From Epinephelus fuscoguttatus (taxonomy: Eukaryota; Chordata; Actinopteri; Perciformes; Serranidae), in the NCBI RefSeq assembly GCF_011397635.1, contig NC_064754.1, positions 34,336,043-34,400,042 of the forward strand: 64,000 nucleotides of DNA. The letters are read 5' to 3'. How positions within the stretch are numbered: the stretch's first letter is position 1; each line of letters begins with the position of its first letter. Below, piece after piece: positions 1 through 10,741 of the stretch. Both the position numbers and the translations under genes were made by a program. Below the pieces are notes generated by a model. That model was not told the DNA's origin and did not search any database. It saw only the letters and a list, made by a program, of their open reading frames with translations.

Positions 1-343
1 ATGATGCACTCCTTGGCACATCTCCAGTTTTGGTGCGTCGTCACACAAAACAAACAGGAAATCATTTGTTGGGAATGCCCGTGTACTTTTTTTTTTTCAC
101 AAAAGAACAGTGTTACAGATATTTTCATTGGGAGTTCCCAGTTGGAGAATTCGTCTGGATCACAGACAGAAGATGTACTGACTATATGATCAATCACACT
201 GACTATATTGTCCCCTTCCCACCGTAAAACGATCAGGAGATCAGGGGGCTCATCTTTGGACACAATGCTCGGCTGTGATGAGCACAACAGAAAAAGTAAC
301 AAAAAAGTTTGCGTAATAACTAGTCACTAACTTATTAACTTAC

Positions 344-566
344 CTTCGATACAGCAGATCCTCCACAGCCCGGAGTGCGTCAGGTCGCCTTTGACTTTCT
401 TGGTTTGCATCTGGGACTCGTCCGTGGTGGCGTTAGTGGCGTTACAGATGTAAGCCCGGGAGTAAAGCCAGTAGTCGGTGCCGATGGCGATGGTCATAAG
501 ACTAAAGGCGGCGAAGGCCCCCGCGATGGCCAGCAGAGTCTGAACCCCTCGGTCACACCATGCCAT
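344..566 (-). CDS. cacng4: cacng4 coding exon 1 (TARP gamma-4), gene continues beyond left edge
   Basis: The exon encodes the N-terminus of a four-pass TARP, an auxiliary subunit that controls trafficking and gating of AMPA receptors at the neuronal membrane. The 74 complete codons begin MAWCDRGVQ and hold TM1 (about residues 9-32, with [10 protein letters not shown] and then GTDYWLYS). Two N-A-T sequons follow in the first extracellular loop, and then the claudin/PMP22-superfamily signature [12 protein letters not shown]. The exon ends one base into a Gly codon at a perfect donor (GAAG|GTAAGT), the phase-1 junction used across this family. The DRG start, the two cysteines after GLW and the [14 protein letters not shown] stretch fit gamma-4 better than gamma-2, -3 or -8, as judged from memory of the families. 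Having cacng5 upstream on the same strand supports this. Exons 2-4 are outside the window. Confidence 0.93.
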
Positions 567-900
567 GGCGTCTCATAATGTGTGAATCCTCCACAGCAGC
601 TTACGCACACGGCGAGGAGCGCATGGTGCCCATGATCATGGTCAGAGGAAAGCGCACGCGTCTCGCGTTTTTTCCTCTCACCAAACCAAGTGTCGATGCT
701 TAAAACTGTTCGATCAGCGGTCCTCTCTCTACCTGAACTTCAGTCGGAGTTCAATCCAAGTTTCCGAGTTTGATACGGTCGCAGCTTCCATTGAATCCCT
801 TTGAGTTGTCTGGACACATCTTCAATTCCTGCCACAGGTGGGGATGAGGGAAAAAAATGGAAATCCCTTGATTAAGTAGACTTTTCTGATAAATATAAAG
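567..900 (-). promoter_or_regulatory. cacng4 5' UTR and probable promoter
   Basis: This stretch lies immediately upstream of the cacng4 start codon. It is richer in CpG than the flanks between about 590 and 800 (for example GCGCACGCGTCTCGCG near 650-665). No splice acceptor is needed, because the ATG could sit in the first exon. No TATA box was recognised and the transcription start cannot be placed. Confidence 0.45.
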
Positions 901-1774
901 CAAATTCATGACATTTATATCGAGCACATGCGGCTGCAGCTTCTTAACTGTTTACTATTCAATATTAAAGTGCACGGTTTAACAAAGGAAGCATCGCTCA
1001 TCCAGACCACACCTTCCACGGCTGTAGCCAGGCCAATGGGAGAACAGCTGCTGGAGGAGGAAAACATCAGACCTACATTAACATATACAGTCATGTTAAA
1101 GAGCAGGAGAATATAGCGACTGTCTGTGAGGAGATAACAGGCTTCCAGGGTTTGCAGCTCGTCTTTCACACACAACAAAAAAAAAAAAGAAATCAAGCAC
1201 TTCTACTCACCCACGTACAAAAAACACGCACAGATCATACACACGTAAACTGGGTTTTCAAATGTTTTCCAAAAAACATCCACAGAAATCAAGCAAAGGA
1301 TAAAAAACACAGCCACTGACAGCAGAGTGGAGATTAGAGAGGCTTGATTTGTGGCTGAACTACTTTAGCAGCAACTTAAAAGAAGTTGAAAGCATCGCCA
1401 CTGATGAAATATTCCTTAAAACATCCATCAAACCCACTTTGAAGTTCGAGCAGTCTGCTTGCAAGATCACCCGGCTCATAAAAGTAGAAAAGTAAGACAT
1501 AAATCTTCGGCACAACCAGAAACTCGTGCTCCTAAATGAATGTTTAAAGTCTGCGTTATAGGGCCAGGCCTGTCACTTTAAGCTGTGGGTTGTGTGCAGT
1601 TTGGTGGGCTTTGCTTTTCACACTGACACACACACACACTGAGAGGGGCGACCAGAGAGGGGCTGCAGGGTTTGGCTGGGGTTGCTGCTGTTTACACTGT
1701 CCCATGTCCTGGACTGGGTGCCACATCACTTCTTGGTCCCTGCAAAGAGTGTGGGTCAGGGTCTGAAGGTGTGT

Positions 1775-1826
<52 letters not shown>

Positions 1827-3560
1827 CTGGAAACAGGATAGGACAGTGTGGATTAGGAGATAAAGTGAGGCAGAAAGGAAGGAGAGAAGAAGTGGAGCAA
1901 GGGATGGGAAGATTGGTAAAATGAGAATATGATAAAGAGGAGCATGCAGGAGAAATGGGGGAGGAGGATGTGGAGAAGAGCTCAGTACTTTCACATTTTA
2001 CATATCAAGGCTGTAAAGCAAGTGACAATAATGTATTCATGCCACATTTTTGGCTGTGAGGCAGCAGAGTGGGCTTTAGCTTTCAGTCTGAGCTGGAATA
2101 TGTCCACCGGACTTCAATCATCTTAACAAAGGGGTGAGAGCGGGGGAGTCACAGCAGGTGAGCAGAGGCCGAGAGACGTGATGCTTTAGATTGCATCAGC
2201 AAACAGAAAATTTGTGGAAGATTTTGCACAATTGCTCAGAAAGCTTTTATGAAGCCACCTACTGTCTTTCTTTGCAGTGAAAGACTAAGCTATTATTTTG
2301 TTTCAGTTTCAAATGCTGCTGTTTCGTAGCTTGGTGCAGGACTTAATGACAAATCTTTAAATAGAGATGTAAGTAACAAGCAGGTTGGGTGTTCTGTGCT
2401 ATGAGACACGCCAGATAATTTGTAGTGATGGCTACAGAGCTCCCATCAGAGAGCACAGGCACCAAATTAACTCCTTTACTCAGTAGAAAAGAACATTAAA
2501 AAGATTCCAGACGTTTGTTTGCTGCCCATTAAATGTAAAGACACATATAGCAATGGTAGTTTCTGAAAATAAAACACCAAGAAAAGGGACAGTAATATTG
2601 CTTCTCTATATATCAGTTAACTCCAACATGTATGGATAGACATATTAATAACTGCTGAGAAACATGCACCCTGACGTTAGTAAAATACCTGTTTCAATTG
2701 AGTCCACACCATTAACTCATATAATTTGTATAGGCAGTAACGATACACATTAAAAGCCAGCTATTACTTTTTTTAAAATGTTGATGAATCTACTAATTAT
2801 ATTGCTTTGATCTGTAAATATCAGCTTATAGTGAGCCTGAGGTGATGTCACTAAATGTCATTTTCTGGGACCAACTAATATATCCTAACAAAATAGGTCG
2901 TTTGCTACTGACTCCTGAAACATATATGACCATTCGAGAGTTCCAGCAACACATAGGCTACTGACGTTAACGTTGTGAAACGATTGCAGTTCTGCAGCAT
3001 GGTTTGGATTAAAATAATTAACATGTTTGTTATATTGACCTTTTGTTTAACATGGGACACAAACAGCAGTCTCCTGGGTCAAAGTCCTGTGTTTGTTTGA
3101 TCCAGCCATCTACACAGATTTCCTCCCTATGTGGACTTTGTTACTCTTTACATCACCTGACTCCCTCCTTTGCTCCCGTCATAATTCCTATGACCCTTAG
3201 AGGTCCTAACAAATAACGTAAATATGGGTCGTAGGCTGGATCAATGCTCCAAAACCCCAAAATGTGTTACTATAAATGACCAAGAAAACCAAAATACAGT
3301 TAGCTCAAAGACACAGGAACCACTGAATTGTTGCCTCTTTTGCTTAAAAAGATAAATTAATAATGGATTATCAAAATTAACAAAATCTAAAGCAAAGCAT
3401 CATCAGCATAAGGACTAAGAAATCAGCCAAAATTATCTAAGTAGTCGAGTGGAGTTTTGTATAACCCAATATCCCATATATTGCCACAACTGGCTTTAGA
3501 GGCCCACGGCAGCTACAGGTCTTGACTCAGCCCAAACTCTGCTTAGGTGCATTGTCTTTC
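901..3560. other. Intergenic/upstream DNA, no gene seen
   Basis: A few short open frames occur but none shows codon bias, splice context or a recognisable protein. Apart from the TG microsatellite at 1769-1824, nothing was recognised. Confidence 0.6.
1769..1824. repeat. (TG)n microsatellite
   Basis: An almost pure TG run of about 56 bp with a single interruption (GTAT near 1778). The short frames across it are poly-Cys/Val or poly-His/Thr artefacts. Confidence 0.97.
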
Positions 3561-3930
3561 AAAGGAGCAGTGTGTCGGATTTAGCAGGATCTATTGGAAG
3601 AAACTGAATATAATATTCATAATTGTGTTTTCATTAGTGAATAGAATCATTGCATTTTAATTAGCTCAGAATGAGCCCTTCGTATATACATAAGGAGCGG
3701 GTCATCTTCCACAATTCCAACATATTGCATCACCATGTTTCTACCATAGCCCAAAAGGAATAAAACCAAACTCTGGCTAGAGAAGATCTTTCAATTTTTC
3801 CGCTTTAGTGAAGGCCACCATTTGTTTTCCTACACACTTGGAAAAGAAGAGGTGGGTGGAGGGGCATTCAGTTAGTTTCAATCTGCAATCTCAGTGCTAG
3901 AGTCCACTAAATCCTACACACTGCTCCTTT
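3561..3930. mobile_element. MITE, about 370 bp, AAAGGAGCAGTGTG termini
   Basis: The left end reads AAAGGAGCAGTGTGTCGGAT and the right end, read in reverse, AAAGGAGCAGTGTGTAGGAT. These terminal inverted repeats are about 26-30 bp with few mismatches. The right flank carries TTAA and the left flank a one-base-changed TCAA, which fits a TTAA target duplication of the piggyBac type. There is no coding capacity. Confidence 0.8.
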
Positions 3931-5758
3931 AACAGGACGAAAAGGCAATTAACAAAAGATGCAAAAAATGAGTACGATTTAGTAGAAATGTAAGATGCAA
4001 TAATCATGAGTAAGATTATAAAAAGTCCAAAACCACAGTGTTATAAATCCAAAATAAGCCAAAGAAAGGGGTTCAATGAATAGTGACATACTATAAGTCC
4101 TCAAGGACAAGACAACCTATGAGTCCAAAGCCTTTCTTCACAATGCTTTAAGTCCACATTATCAGGGCGTAGGCATACAAGGAACTCCTCATGGCACCTG
4201 AACCAAGTCTAACTCTTCAACCATATATATTAGATGACATACAGCGTAGTGCACCTAGGTTTCCCAGCCACACTGTCCCACTTCATCTTAGTCAGTGTCT
4301 GTGATTGTTCCTGTCATCCCATGTAGTTTGGCTTTCAAGTATATTGTCCTTGGACTATTTTTTGCATCCTGACAAAACATGCCTGAGTGCTACTATTTTT
4401 TTTTCTTTTACTAAAGAATGACAAGTTGGCTTCTCAGCTAGCCTGTTGTAAAGTGTCCGCAGTATTAGGAGTACACAGGGGCCACTGATAATGAGTTTAA
4501 TTCTCATCACCATGTCCCCGAGTTCTTTTCAACTCCACTGCTTCCTCTCTCCATTTCCCAGCTTCGCCATTGTCCCTGCTTAACTTGAGAGAGTGCTTTG
4601 GCACAGCTTGCCATTTCACTCTGGTAATTGATGTCTCCTCTGCCAGCTTCCTCTTCTCTCATGGTGTTTTCGTCCTCCATGCAGGTTTTGACCAGTGCCA
4701 AGAAGAGCGCCTCCTCTATGACCTCGCTGAACTTGCTGTACTATAATGGCAGGCTAAGTGTTGCTGGTGTTTCTTAAATGTTTTTTTTTGTGTGTGCTTG
4801 TTTTCCAACCAGCTTGAGTAGCTGCCACAGTCTGGCCTGTCCAGTTAAAGAGATTAATGCTGCATGGCTGCCTGGTGTACAGCAAAATGTGAATGTGCCA
4901 ATGTGCCAGGCCTATTTAGATAGGAAATTGGAGGCTTTATCAAGAAAGTAATTGGTTATTTCTTTTGAATTTATTTTGTCAAAAAATACAGGCTGATTTT
5001 GGCAAAATTGTGGGGTGAATGAGAAAGTGTTTGACTGTTTTTTTTTCTTTTGAAAGGGTTTTGATATGTTTTATGTTTTTATCTATGGATAGACCCACAC
5101 GCTTTTCACACGTGCTAAGTTAGAACAATAATAAGTGTTAACAGTTGACAACATGCGTGAATATGTTAAATCTAAATACAACATTATTGTAAATTATCAT
5201 AAGACTGTCAAAAAGGGCAGAACTACAAGACAATGTTTCTTTACACTGTAACATGCACAGTGACATGGCTGCTCTGTGCTTATGACGATTGCAGTCAGCA
5301 ACAGAATATGAAAGAATTTTTAAAAACTCGTGCACCACAACTCTATCATTTGTAATCAGTGCCAGACTCACATATTCAATTAAAAATTCATATTATTTAA
5401 ATACTATACAATGAGAAATCAGCACAAGTAAACAACATAGCTAACAAACAGTTTTATGAATAACATAGAAGAATATGCTACATGCAAATTTGCAATTTGA
5501 AAATCTTCTCTTTTTTGTGAACTGTGCCTCAGATGGCATTTGCCTTTTCATTTTGTCTAACTCTAATGCTCTCCACATACACTCCAATACACCCATTAAT
5601 GCAAGCATGTTCTGACAGTCATATATGGCATGTCCGTCTCTCTCTAATTATAGAAGTATTTCATCACTGGAAAGATGGTCTTCTTCTTTTCTCAGGAATT
5701 AGAGAACCTACCACATCAACTATGCATTGCGCCAACTAGTTAAAACTATTTCATGTCG
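3931..5758. other. Intergenic, nothing recognised
   Basis: AT-rich DNA without a supportable exon, RNA gene or clear repeat boundary. The minus-strand frame around 4507-4701 has no recognisable domain and no splice context. Confidence 0.55.
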
Positions 5759-6352
5759 GAGCCCAGTCTCAGTCCGAAGTCGTCAAAATCTAGCACTTAG
5801 GCAGTGAATTGCGGTGTCAGAAACCAACGAAAAAGGCATTTTCTAACATCAGCATGATACCCAGCCAGTTGCCATTATAGTTTAACAGCACCCGACAGCA
5901 TCAGAGGGAAACGTGGCGGGACAAGGACAAATGTTAAGGTGGCGAAAGTCTGAGTAGGGCGGGCAGGAAGGGTGGTTGATGGGTCCAACAAACGACGACT
6001 TTGTTTGTGTCCCGTAAGATTCTAAAGCCAAACTCTGTTCTTTTTTCCTAAACCTAACCACGTGCTTTTGTTGCCTAAACCCAACCATGTGTTTGTTGTT
6101 GAAGGGAAAAAAAACTTCAATTTGCTGTGTTGTATTGATGTGGTGCCTTTGTTTTGAAAGAGACTGTGTGGAAACTAAATAAATTTCCTGTGAAAACGAA
6201 GTTTATCTTGAAAGAAGACAATGTATGTAACAGACAGAACATGACACAGTGTCCCAGAACGTCAACAACCCACACACCCAGGGTACCTTGCACGTCTAAA
6301 GTCCATGACCAAGCATGTCAATTTGTGATGGGGTCGGAGTGAGAATGTGTTG
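5759..6352 (+). mobile_element. Non-autonomous element, copy A of a family seen again at 51.9 kb
   Basis: The element starts GAGCCCAGTCTCAGTCCGAA and ends GTCGGAGTGAGAATGTGTTG, so the ends are inverted copies (TCTCACTC / GAGTGAGA). Internal blocks (GTGTCCCAGAACGTCAACAA, CAGGGTACCTTGCACG, AGTCCATGACCAA) match the reverse complement of 51908-52201 closely. Copy A carries extra internal sequence, including CCTAAACCTAACCA repeats. It is non-coding. Confidence 0.7.
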
Positions 6353-7122
6353 CATATTACAGTCAAACAGTAAGCTAAAATATGTTTCTGAAAACATTTG
6401 AGGGGAGAAATAGGCAACACAGTGACAGAGTCTTGGTTTTAATTTTATCAGCGCAGCCTAGTTTTACTGTTTGATCTCAGTTTAGTCTGAATTTGACAGA
6501 GAGGGACAAGTTTGTCTCCTGATACCCGTCTATACTCTTTGTGTCCGCAGTATCGGCATGGGTGGTGAGCAATACAAAAATGTTTAAGTACAGCCTGTAG
6601 TTTTGAGCAACAAAACACATCATTTGGTAGAGTTTCACTGGGAGGGAGCAGGGAGATCTAGACACTGCTTAGCCCCTTGATGCCTGAATTTACTTACAAT
6701 TATATAAAAACAATTATTTGTGTTTTTGCTTTCAAGCTGATGCTAAAATAAGTGGAGATTGTTCATTTGTCTATAGCACATAAAATAGATATACATTTAG
6801 GTATGATGCAAAGTAGTGACAACAGGTATAAAGGGTAAAAAGAATGGTAGAAAAAAATAAATAAAGAAATCATATAATACATTTTCCCGTCTGAGGTATG
6901 GAGATTTTATTGATGCTACAAAATTATTTTTTTATAAGCTTTTCACTTAGAACTTATAGACTTTCATTTAGAAAAGAATGAATCATGACAACGGCAAGAA
7001 ACAAAACAGCACAGTAAAGAAATACTTAAACATCATGAACTAAATGTATGTCTTAAATGTCATCAAGCTTTCCCAAAAGTCAGATTGTTATTGGCTCATT
7101 TAAGACGACTTTTAACAATAAA
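6353..7122. other. Intergenic, nothing recognised
   Basis: AT-rich single-copy-looking DNA without supportable genes or repeats. Confidence 0.5.
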
Positions 7123-7264
7123 GCCGTTTCCACCGAGCAGTACGGTACGGTTCAATTCAGTACGCTTTTTTTTCCTGTTTCCACTGTGAAAAATTGTGGA
7201 TGGTACCAATGGAACCGTTCAGTATCGTCCCCATTTTTGTTTACCTCTCTGTTGGGGTACCCAG
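7123..7264 (+). mobile_element. Left part of a DNA element with 'gccgtttccaccgag' end, interrupted at 7264
   Basis: The segment begins GCCGTTTCCACCGAGCAGTA and is rich in GGTACGG/GGTACC motifs, typical of a dispersed non-autonomous DNA element common in fish. It is cut at 7264 by the hAT-like element and resumes at about 8401 (TAGTACACAGAATCTGGTAA). The far terminal repeat was not found, so the right boundary is unknown. Confidence 0.55.
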
Positions 7265-8392
7265 TAGTGATGTTACGTGCTGTGCCGATGCTTCGAAGCG
7301 TGCGTCGAGTAAAGCCTGATTTATGGTCCTGCGTTAAATCAACGAAGTCCCTACGTCGTTGCCGTGACGCCGTCGTGAACCCTTCGAACTTCTCCGTCAC
7401 TCCATTTCATCACGGTGCAATTCACCGCCAGAGCGGTAGGGGGCTGCGTTCCTTTCCTGAATGGTTATCGTTGTCTCTAGTTGATTCTTTGTTTAGCTTC
7501 CAGCTTTTCCGGTCACAGAGAAATGAACGTGGAGCACGGACAGACGGCTCCATCCGTATCGGTCCGTATCCATATTGAACGTTGAGGGATGGCGCAATCT
7601 GGAAATACGGAACCGGAAATGCGTTGCTACCAATCAAACCAATCACAGCCCTCTTGGTCTGCGCTGGGTCTGCGTCGCCTCGACGTGCAGTTACATTTTT
7701 GGGGAGATGCACGTCAGGCTACGCCGGGGGCTATGGCGTGCCTCCTGCATAGCCACGTGCCCTTCGACGTAGCGACGTCGTTGATTTAACACAAGACCAT
7801 AAATCAGGCTTAATCCAGAAGTGTTTCCGCGATGCGCGTATCGAGGCTTGTATAGTTTCAGATGAGTGACGTCATTGATGACGTCCAAAGCCTCGCTGCC
7901 AGGCTGTACCATGTGACTGGTTCGGGAAGCGGTTCAGATCTTGGTGTGAGGTTTGCACAGAAGTGACACAGAACATGAATATTACCCCTTTTGCCATTAT
8001 TATATTATATTATATGACACTACACAACAATACAATTTTTAGCCAATGATTGGTTTATACACACAGGATGCATTCACAAAACAATAACAGTTTATTGCAG
8101 ATGTATTTGATACAGTATAGTCATAATATACTCACTAGAAAATACACTATATTGATAAAAAGAAAGTTATAATATTATTATTATTATTAATAATAGTTAT
8201 TCCCAATACCCATTACTGACACAAAATACCGTGTATCACAGATTACATGGTTAAGGTCACAGCTGCCTGTTCTACACACTTTGGCCAGCAGGTGGTTTCA
8301 TGTGTGCATGAAGCCTCGAGAAATGAACCCTTTTCTGAACCAATTTGCTGGAAAGCTTCAATGCTCCATAAGGCTTCATCTCACCATCGCTA
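7265..8392. mobile_element. hAT-like non-autonomous element with 8-bp target duplication
   Basis: The left end is TAGTGATGTTACG and the right end, in reverse, TAGCGATGGTGAG. The flanking octamers GTACCCAG (7257-7264) and GTACCTAG (8393-8400) match at 7 of 8 positions, as expected for a hAT target duplication. The right portion carries a GCCTCGAGAAATGAACCC block. The interior is interrupted by the MITE at 7313-7810. No transposase is encoded. Confidence 0.78.
7313..7810. mobile_element. Harbinger-like MITE, 498 bp, TAA target duplication
   Basis: The termini are AGCCTGATTTATGGTCCTGC on the left and, in reverse, AGCCTGATTTATGGTCTTGT on the right. The inverted repeats extend about 45 bp through GTTAAATCAACGA and CTACGTCG. 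TAA lies directly on both sides (7310-7312 and 7811-7813), the 3-bp TWA duplication typical of PIF/Harbinger. The open frames across it (for example 7057-7578 +) are incidental. It sits inside the hAT-like element 7265-8392 and so inserted later. Confidence 0.85.
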
Positions 8393-8756
8393 GTACCTAG
8401 TACACAGAATCTGGTAATAAAATGTGGAGCTAGAAACCCTGCAGTCTGATTGGTCAGTAGAGGACAGTCACTCTGCTCAGGGCTGAGTTGCGGCTGGTTT
8501 TATGTAACCTCTGATCATACATCAGTAAACTATAACTATAAAATGAAAGATAAAAAAATAGCTTCATTCACTGGGCTGACTGTCGACATGTTTTAAGGTG
8601 GAACATTTACTTGAAATGTTACTCAGTGCATGAATTGATGGCATGAATCAATCAGCACACCTTAAATTTCACCATGACATCTTTACTCCTACTCTGTCCT
8701 TGTTTCTCCAATGTGGAGTGAGCATGTCACTTGAACTGTCTTTGCATGAAACAGCC

Positions 8757-10402
8757 TTACTCGTGGAATTCACGAAAGCAGTTCTTGTTTTTGTTGAGGC
8801 ACAGGTGAACGTTGCACTTTGCACATTTGAACACAGTCTGGCCCTTACAATTTGGGAATTTGCAGCGTTGCCGCTCTCTTTCAACCACTGGCCAGTGACC
8901 CACAGCATCTGAACGGACTTCCTGTGTTGGAATAGCCTTAGCTGGACCTCGGCGCTTCTTCTTTTCAAACTCCCTTTCAACATCCGATGAAGGCGGCCCC
9001 CTCTTGTTTTTTGACAGATCCTTGCCTTGCATGCAGAGCGCCTGTGCAATAGATGTTCTGAAAGCAAGCAAATCCATCTGCTTCTTTCTCGGAACACTCA
9101 GTGACTCACAATCACGCCGATACAACAACCAGCTGTTGACAATGACCATATCCACAAAGTGAAAAAAGAACCTATGGTAGTACTTTTTTGACCTTATGTG
9201 GATGCGGTAATCTGCAATCAGTGCATCAAGAGCATCAACCCCGCCCATGAACTTGGTGTACAGGCTGATGATACCTGGGCATTCCACAGACACTTTCTTT
9301 TTCAACTTTCTATCCCATCTTTCTATGTTAGAAACAGGCCAGGCACTGGCAAAAGTGCTAGCAACGATCACCCCGCTGTTGTCAAACCATTTGACTGCTC
9401 TTATTTCCACATTGTCTACGTCAACCTGTTGCTCTTCAAATGTCCCTCTTCTCTTTTTCTTTATTTCTGTGTCTTCACTGAAACTGCACCCTTTCAGGCA
9501 ACTTTGCTGCACAGTACCAAGGGCTGGTATCCCCTTGTTTGCAAGAGCAACAAACAAATCCAAGGAGGAAAACCGGTTGTCAAAGCACAGCAAGTGATTG
9601 GCAGCATCATGAATATCTTGTGCAAGCTTTAGCACAATGTTTCCACTTGCCCCAATGTCTGGGTGTCCTGGTGCAGGACCAATTTTCCCTGCAAATATGT
9701 CAAATGAATGCACCAGGCCTTCTGTGTCACAAAGCACAAAGATTTTGTATCCCCATTTGTATGGCTTCTCGGGGATATACTGCTTTAGACTTGATCTGCC
9801 TTTGAATGGCACCATTTGCTCATCAACAGATAACATTTGAGCTTGAGGGAGAGCCTGAAATTTGGGGAGAAGTGAATCAATAAGTGACCTGACTTTGAAA
9901 AGCCTATCACCGTTATTGGGTGCCATGTTGTCATTGAAATGAATGAAATGTATTATTTCTTCCCATCTGTCTCGGGACATCACATCAGCCACCTGTGATA
10001 CTCGACATGCACTGGACCAGTACATTCTTGGCCTAGGTAAATGCAAAACACTCATGTACACTACAGTGCCAATAAACTGCTCCAGTTCATTCTGATCCAA
10101 TTTGAGGGCACAATTTTGATTTTGTTGTGTGCAATACAGATTGCTTTGTTCCACAATACTACCCAAAAGATCAGCGTCAAAAAAGTCTCTGAAGTATTGA
10201 ATGGGCAGTCTGACTTCATCAGCACCCAGAGGAGCACCTTGCCTAACTGGATCGTCTGTTACAGAGTTCTCTTGCTTCGCCATCTTCCATACTACCTTTA
10301 GTTTTTTTCTTTTTGTAGTAGCAGCTGATTTCCTTCTTGCAGCAGTAAAGTCTTCATTACTGCTGCTGTTGTCAGCACTCTCACTACTGCCGCTTTCATA
10401 AC
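8757..10402 (-). CDS. piggyBac transposase, main coding exon (catalytic and zinc-binding domains)
   Basis: This exon encodes residues 39-586 of a piggyBac (PGBD4-like) transposase, which excises and inserts DNA at TTAA sites. After an acidic/Ser-rich stretch (YESGSSES...) comes a basic segment (TKRKKLK). The DDE_Tnp_1_7 catalytic core then carries three aspartates in the usual contexts: LSVDEQMVPFKG (about D232), LLCFDNRFSS (about D313) and MGGVDALD (about D428). The C-terminus is a Cys-rich zinc domain with six cysteines (CKFPNC...CAKC...C...C). Taking the start at 10283 would drop 78 residues. The frame is open further upstream to an acceptor, poly-T then CTGCACCAG|GTTATGAA, at 10402. There is no stop or frameshift in 1646 bp, so the gene is young or under constraint. 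Confidence 0.9.
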
Positions 10403-10581
10403 CTGGTGCAGAAAAAAAAAAATCACTTTAGGAAAGTGCAGACATTTTTATGTACATTATATAAACATTATGTACACATGGTTACATTCACAAACATATG
10501 GCCATATGTAAACAACAAAAAAGTTGAAACTCTTCAAATGATAGCATTATTACTGGTGCTTTTATTTCAGATTATTTATGT

Positions 10582-10720
10582 AGCCTGCCTTAGGACAGCG
10601 TGAAATGGGGAGGATGACACGCAGCACAGAGCCGCAGGCTGGACTTGAACCTGCGACCGCTGCAGCGAGGCAGCGCTTTTGTACACGTACACTCGGTACA
10701 CTCTGTCGCTGGTTCAGCGG
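10582..10720 (-). mobile_element. tRNA-derived SINE fragment
   Basis: Read on the minus strand it holds GGTCGCAGGTTCAAGTCC, a Pol III B box (GGTTCAAGTCC), followed by a CCTGCGGCTCTGTGCTGCGT and GTCATCCTCCCC tail common to a fish tRNA-SINE family. No convincing A box is seen and the 5' part is degenerate, so this is a truncated copy, not a tRNA gene. It lies in the piggyBac intron, directly beside the hAT insertion. Confidence 0.55.
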
Positions 10721-10741
10721 ATAGTGCCGACCATAGATATA

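Noticed and set aside
7057-7578. Long plus-strand open frame (173 codons)
   Set aside because: It runs across the boundary of two nested transposons (hAT-like and Harbinger-like MITE) and has no recognisable domain. The openness comes from the CpG-rich repeat sequence.
8669-9097. Minus-strand 142-codon frame
   Set aside because: It is a shadow of the piggyBac transposase in another frame.
10615-10680. tRNA-like sequence
   Set aside because: It has a B box but no A box, no cloverleaf and no intact acceptor stem. It is best explained as a SINE tail.
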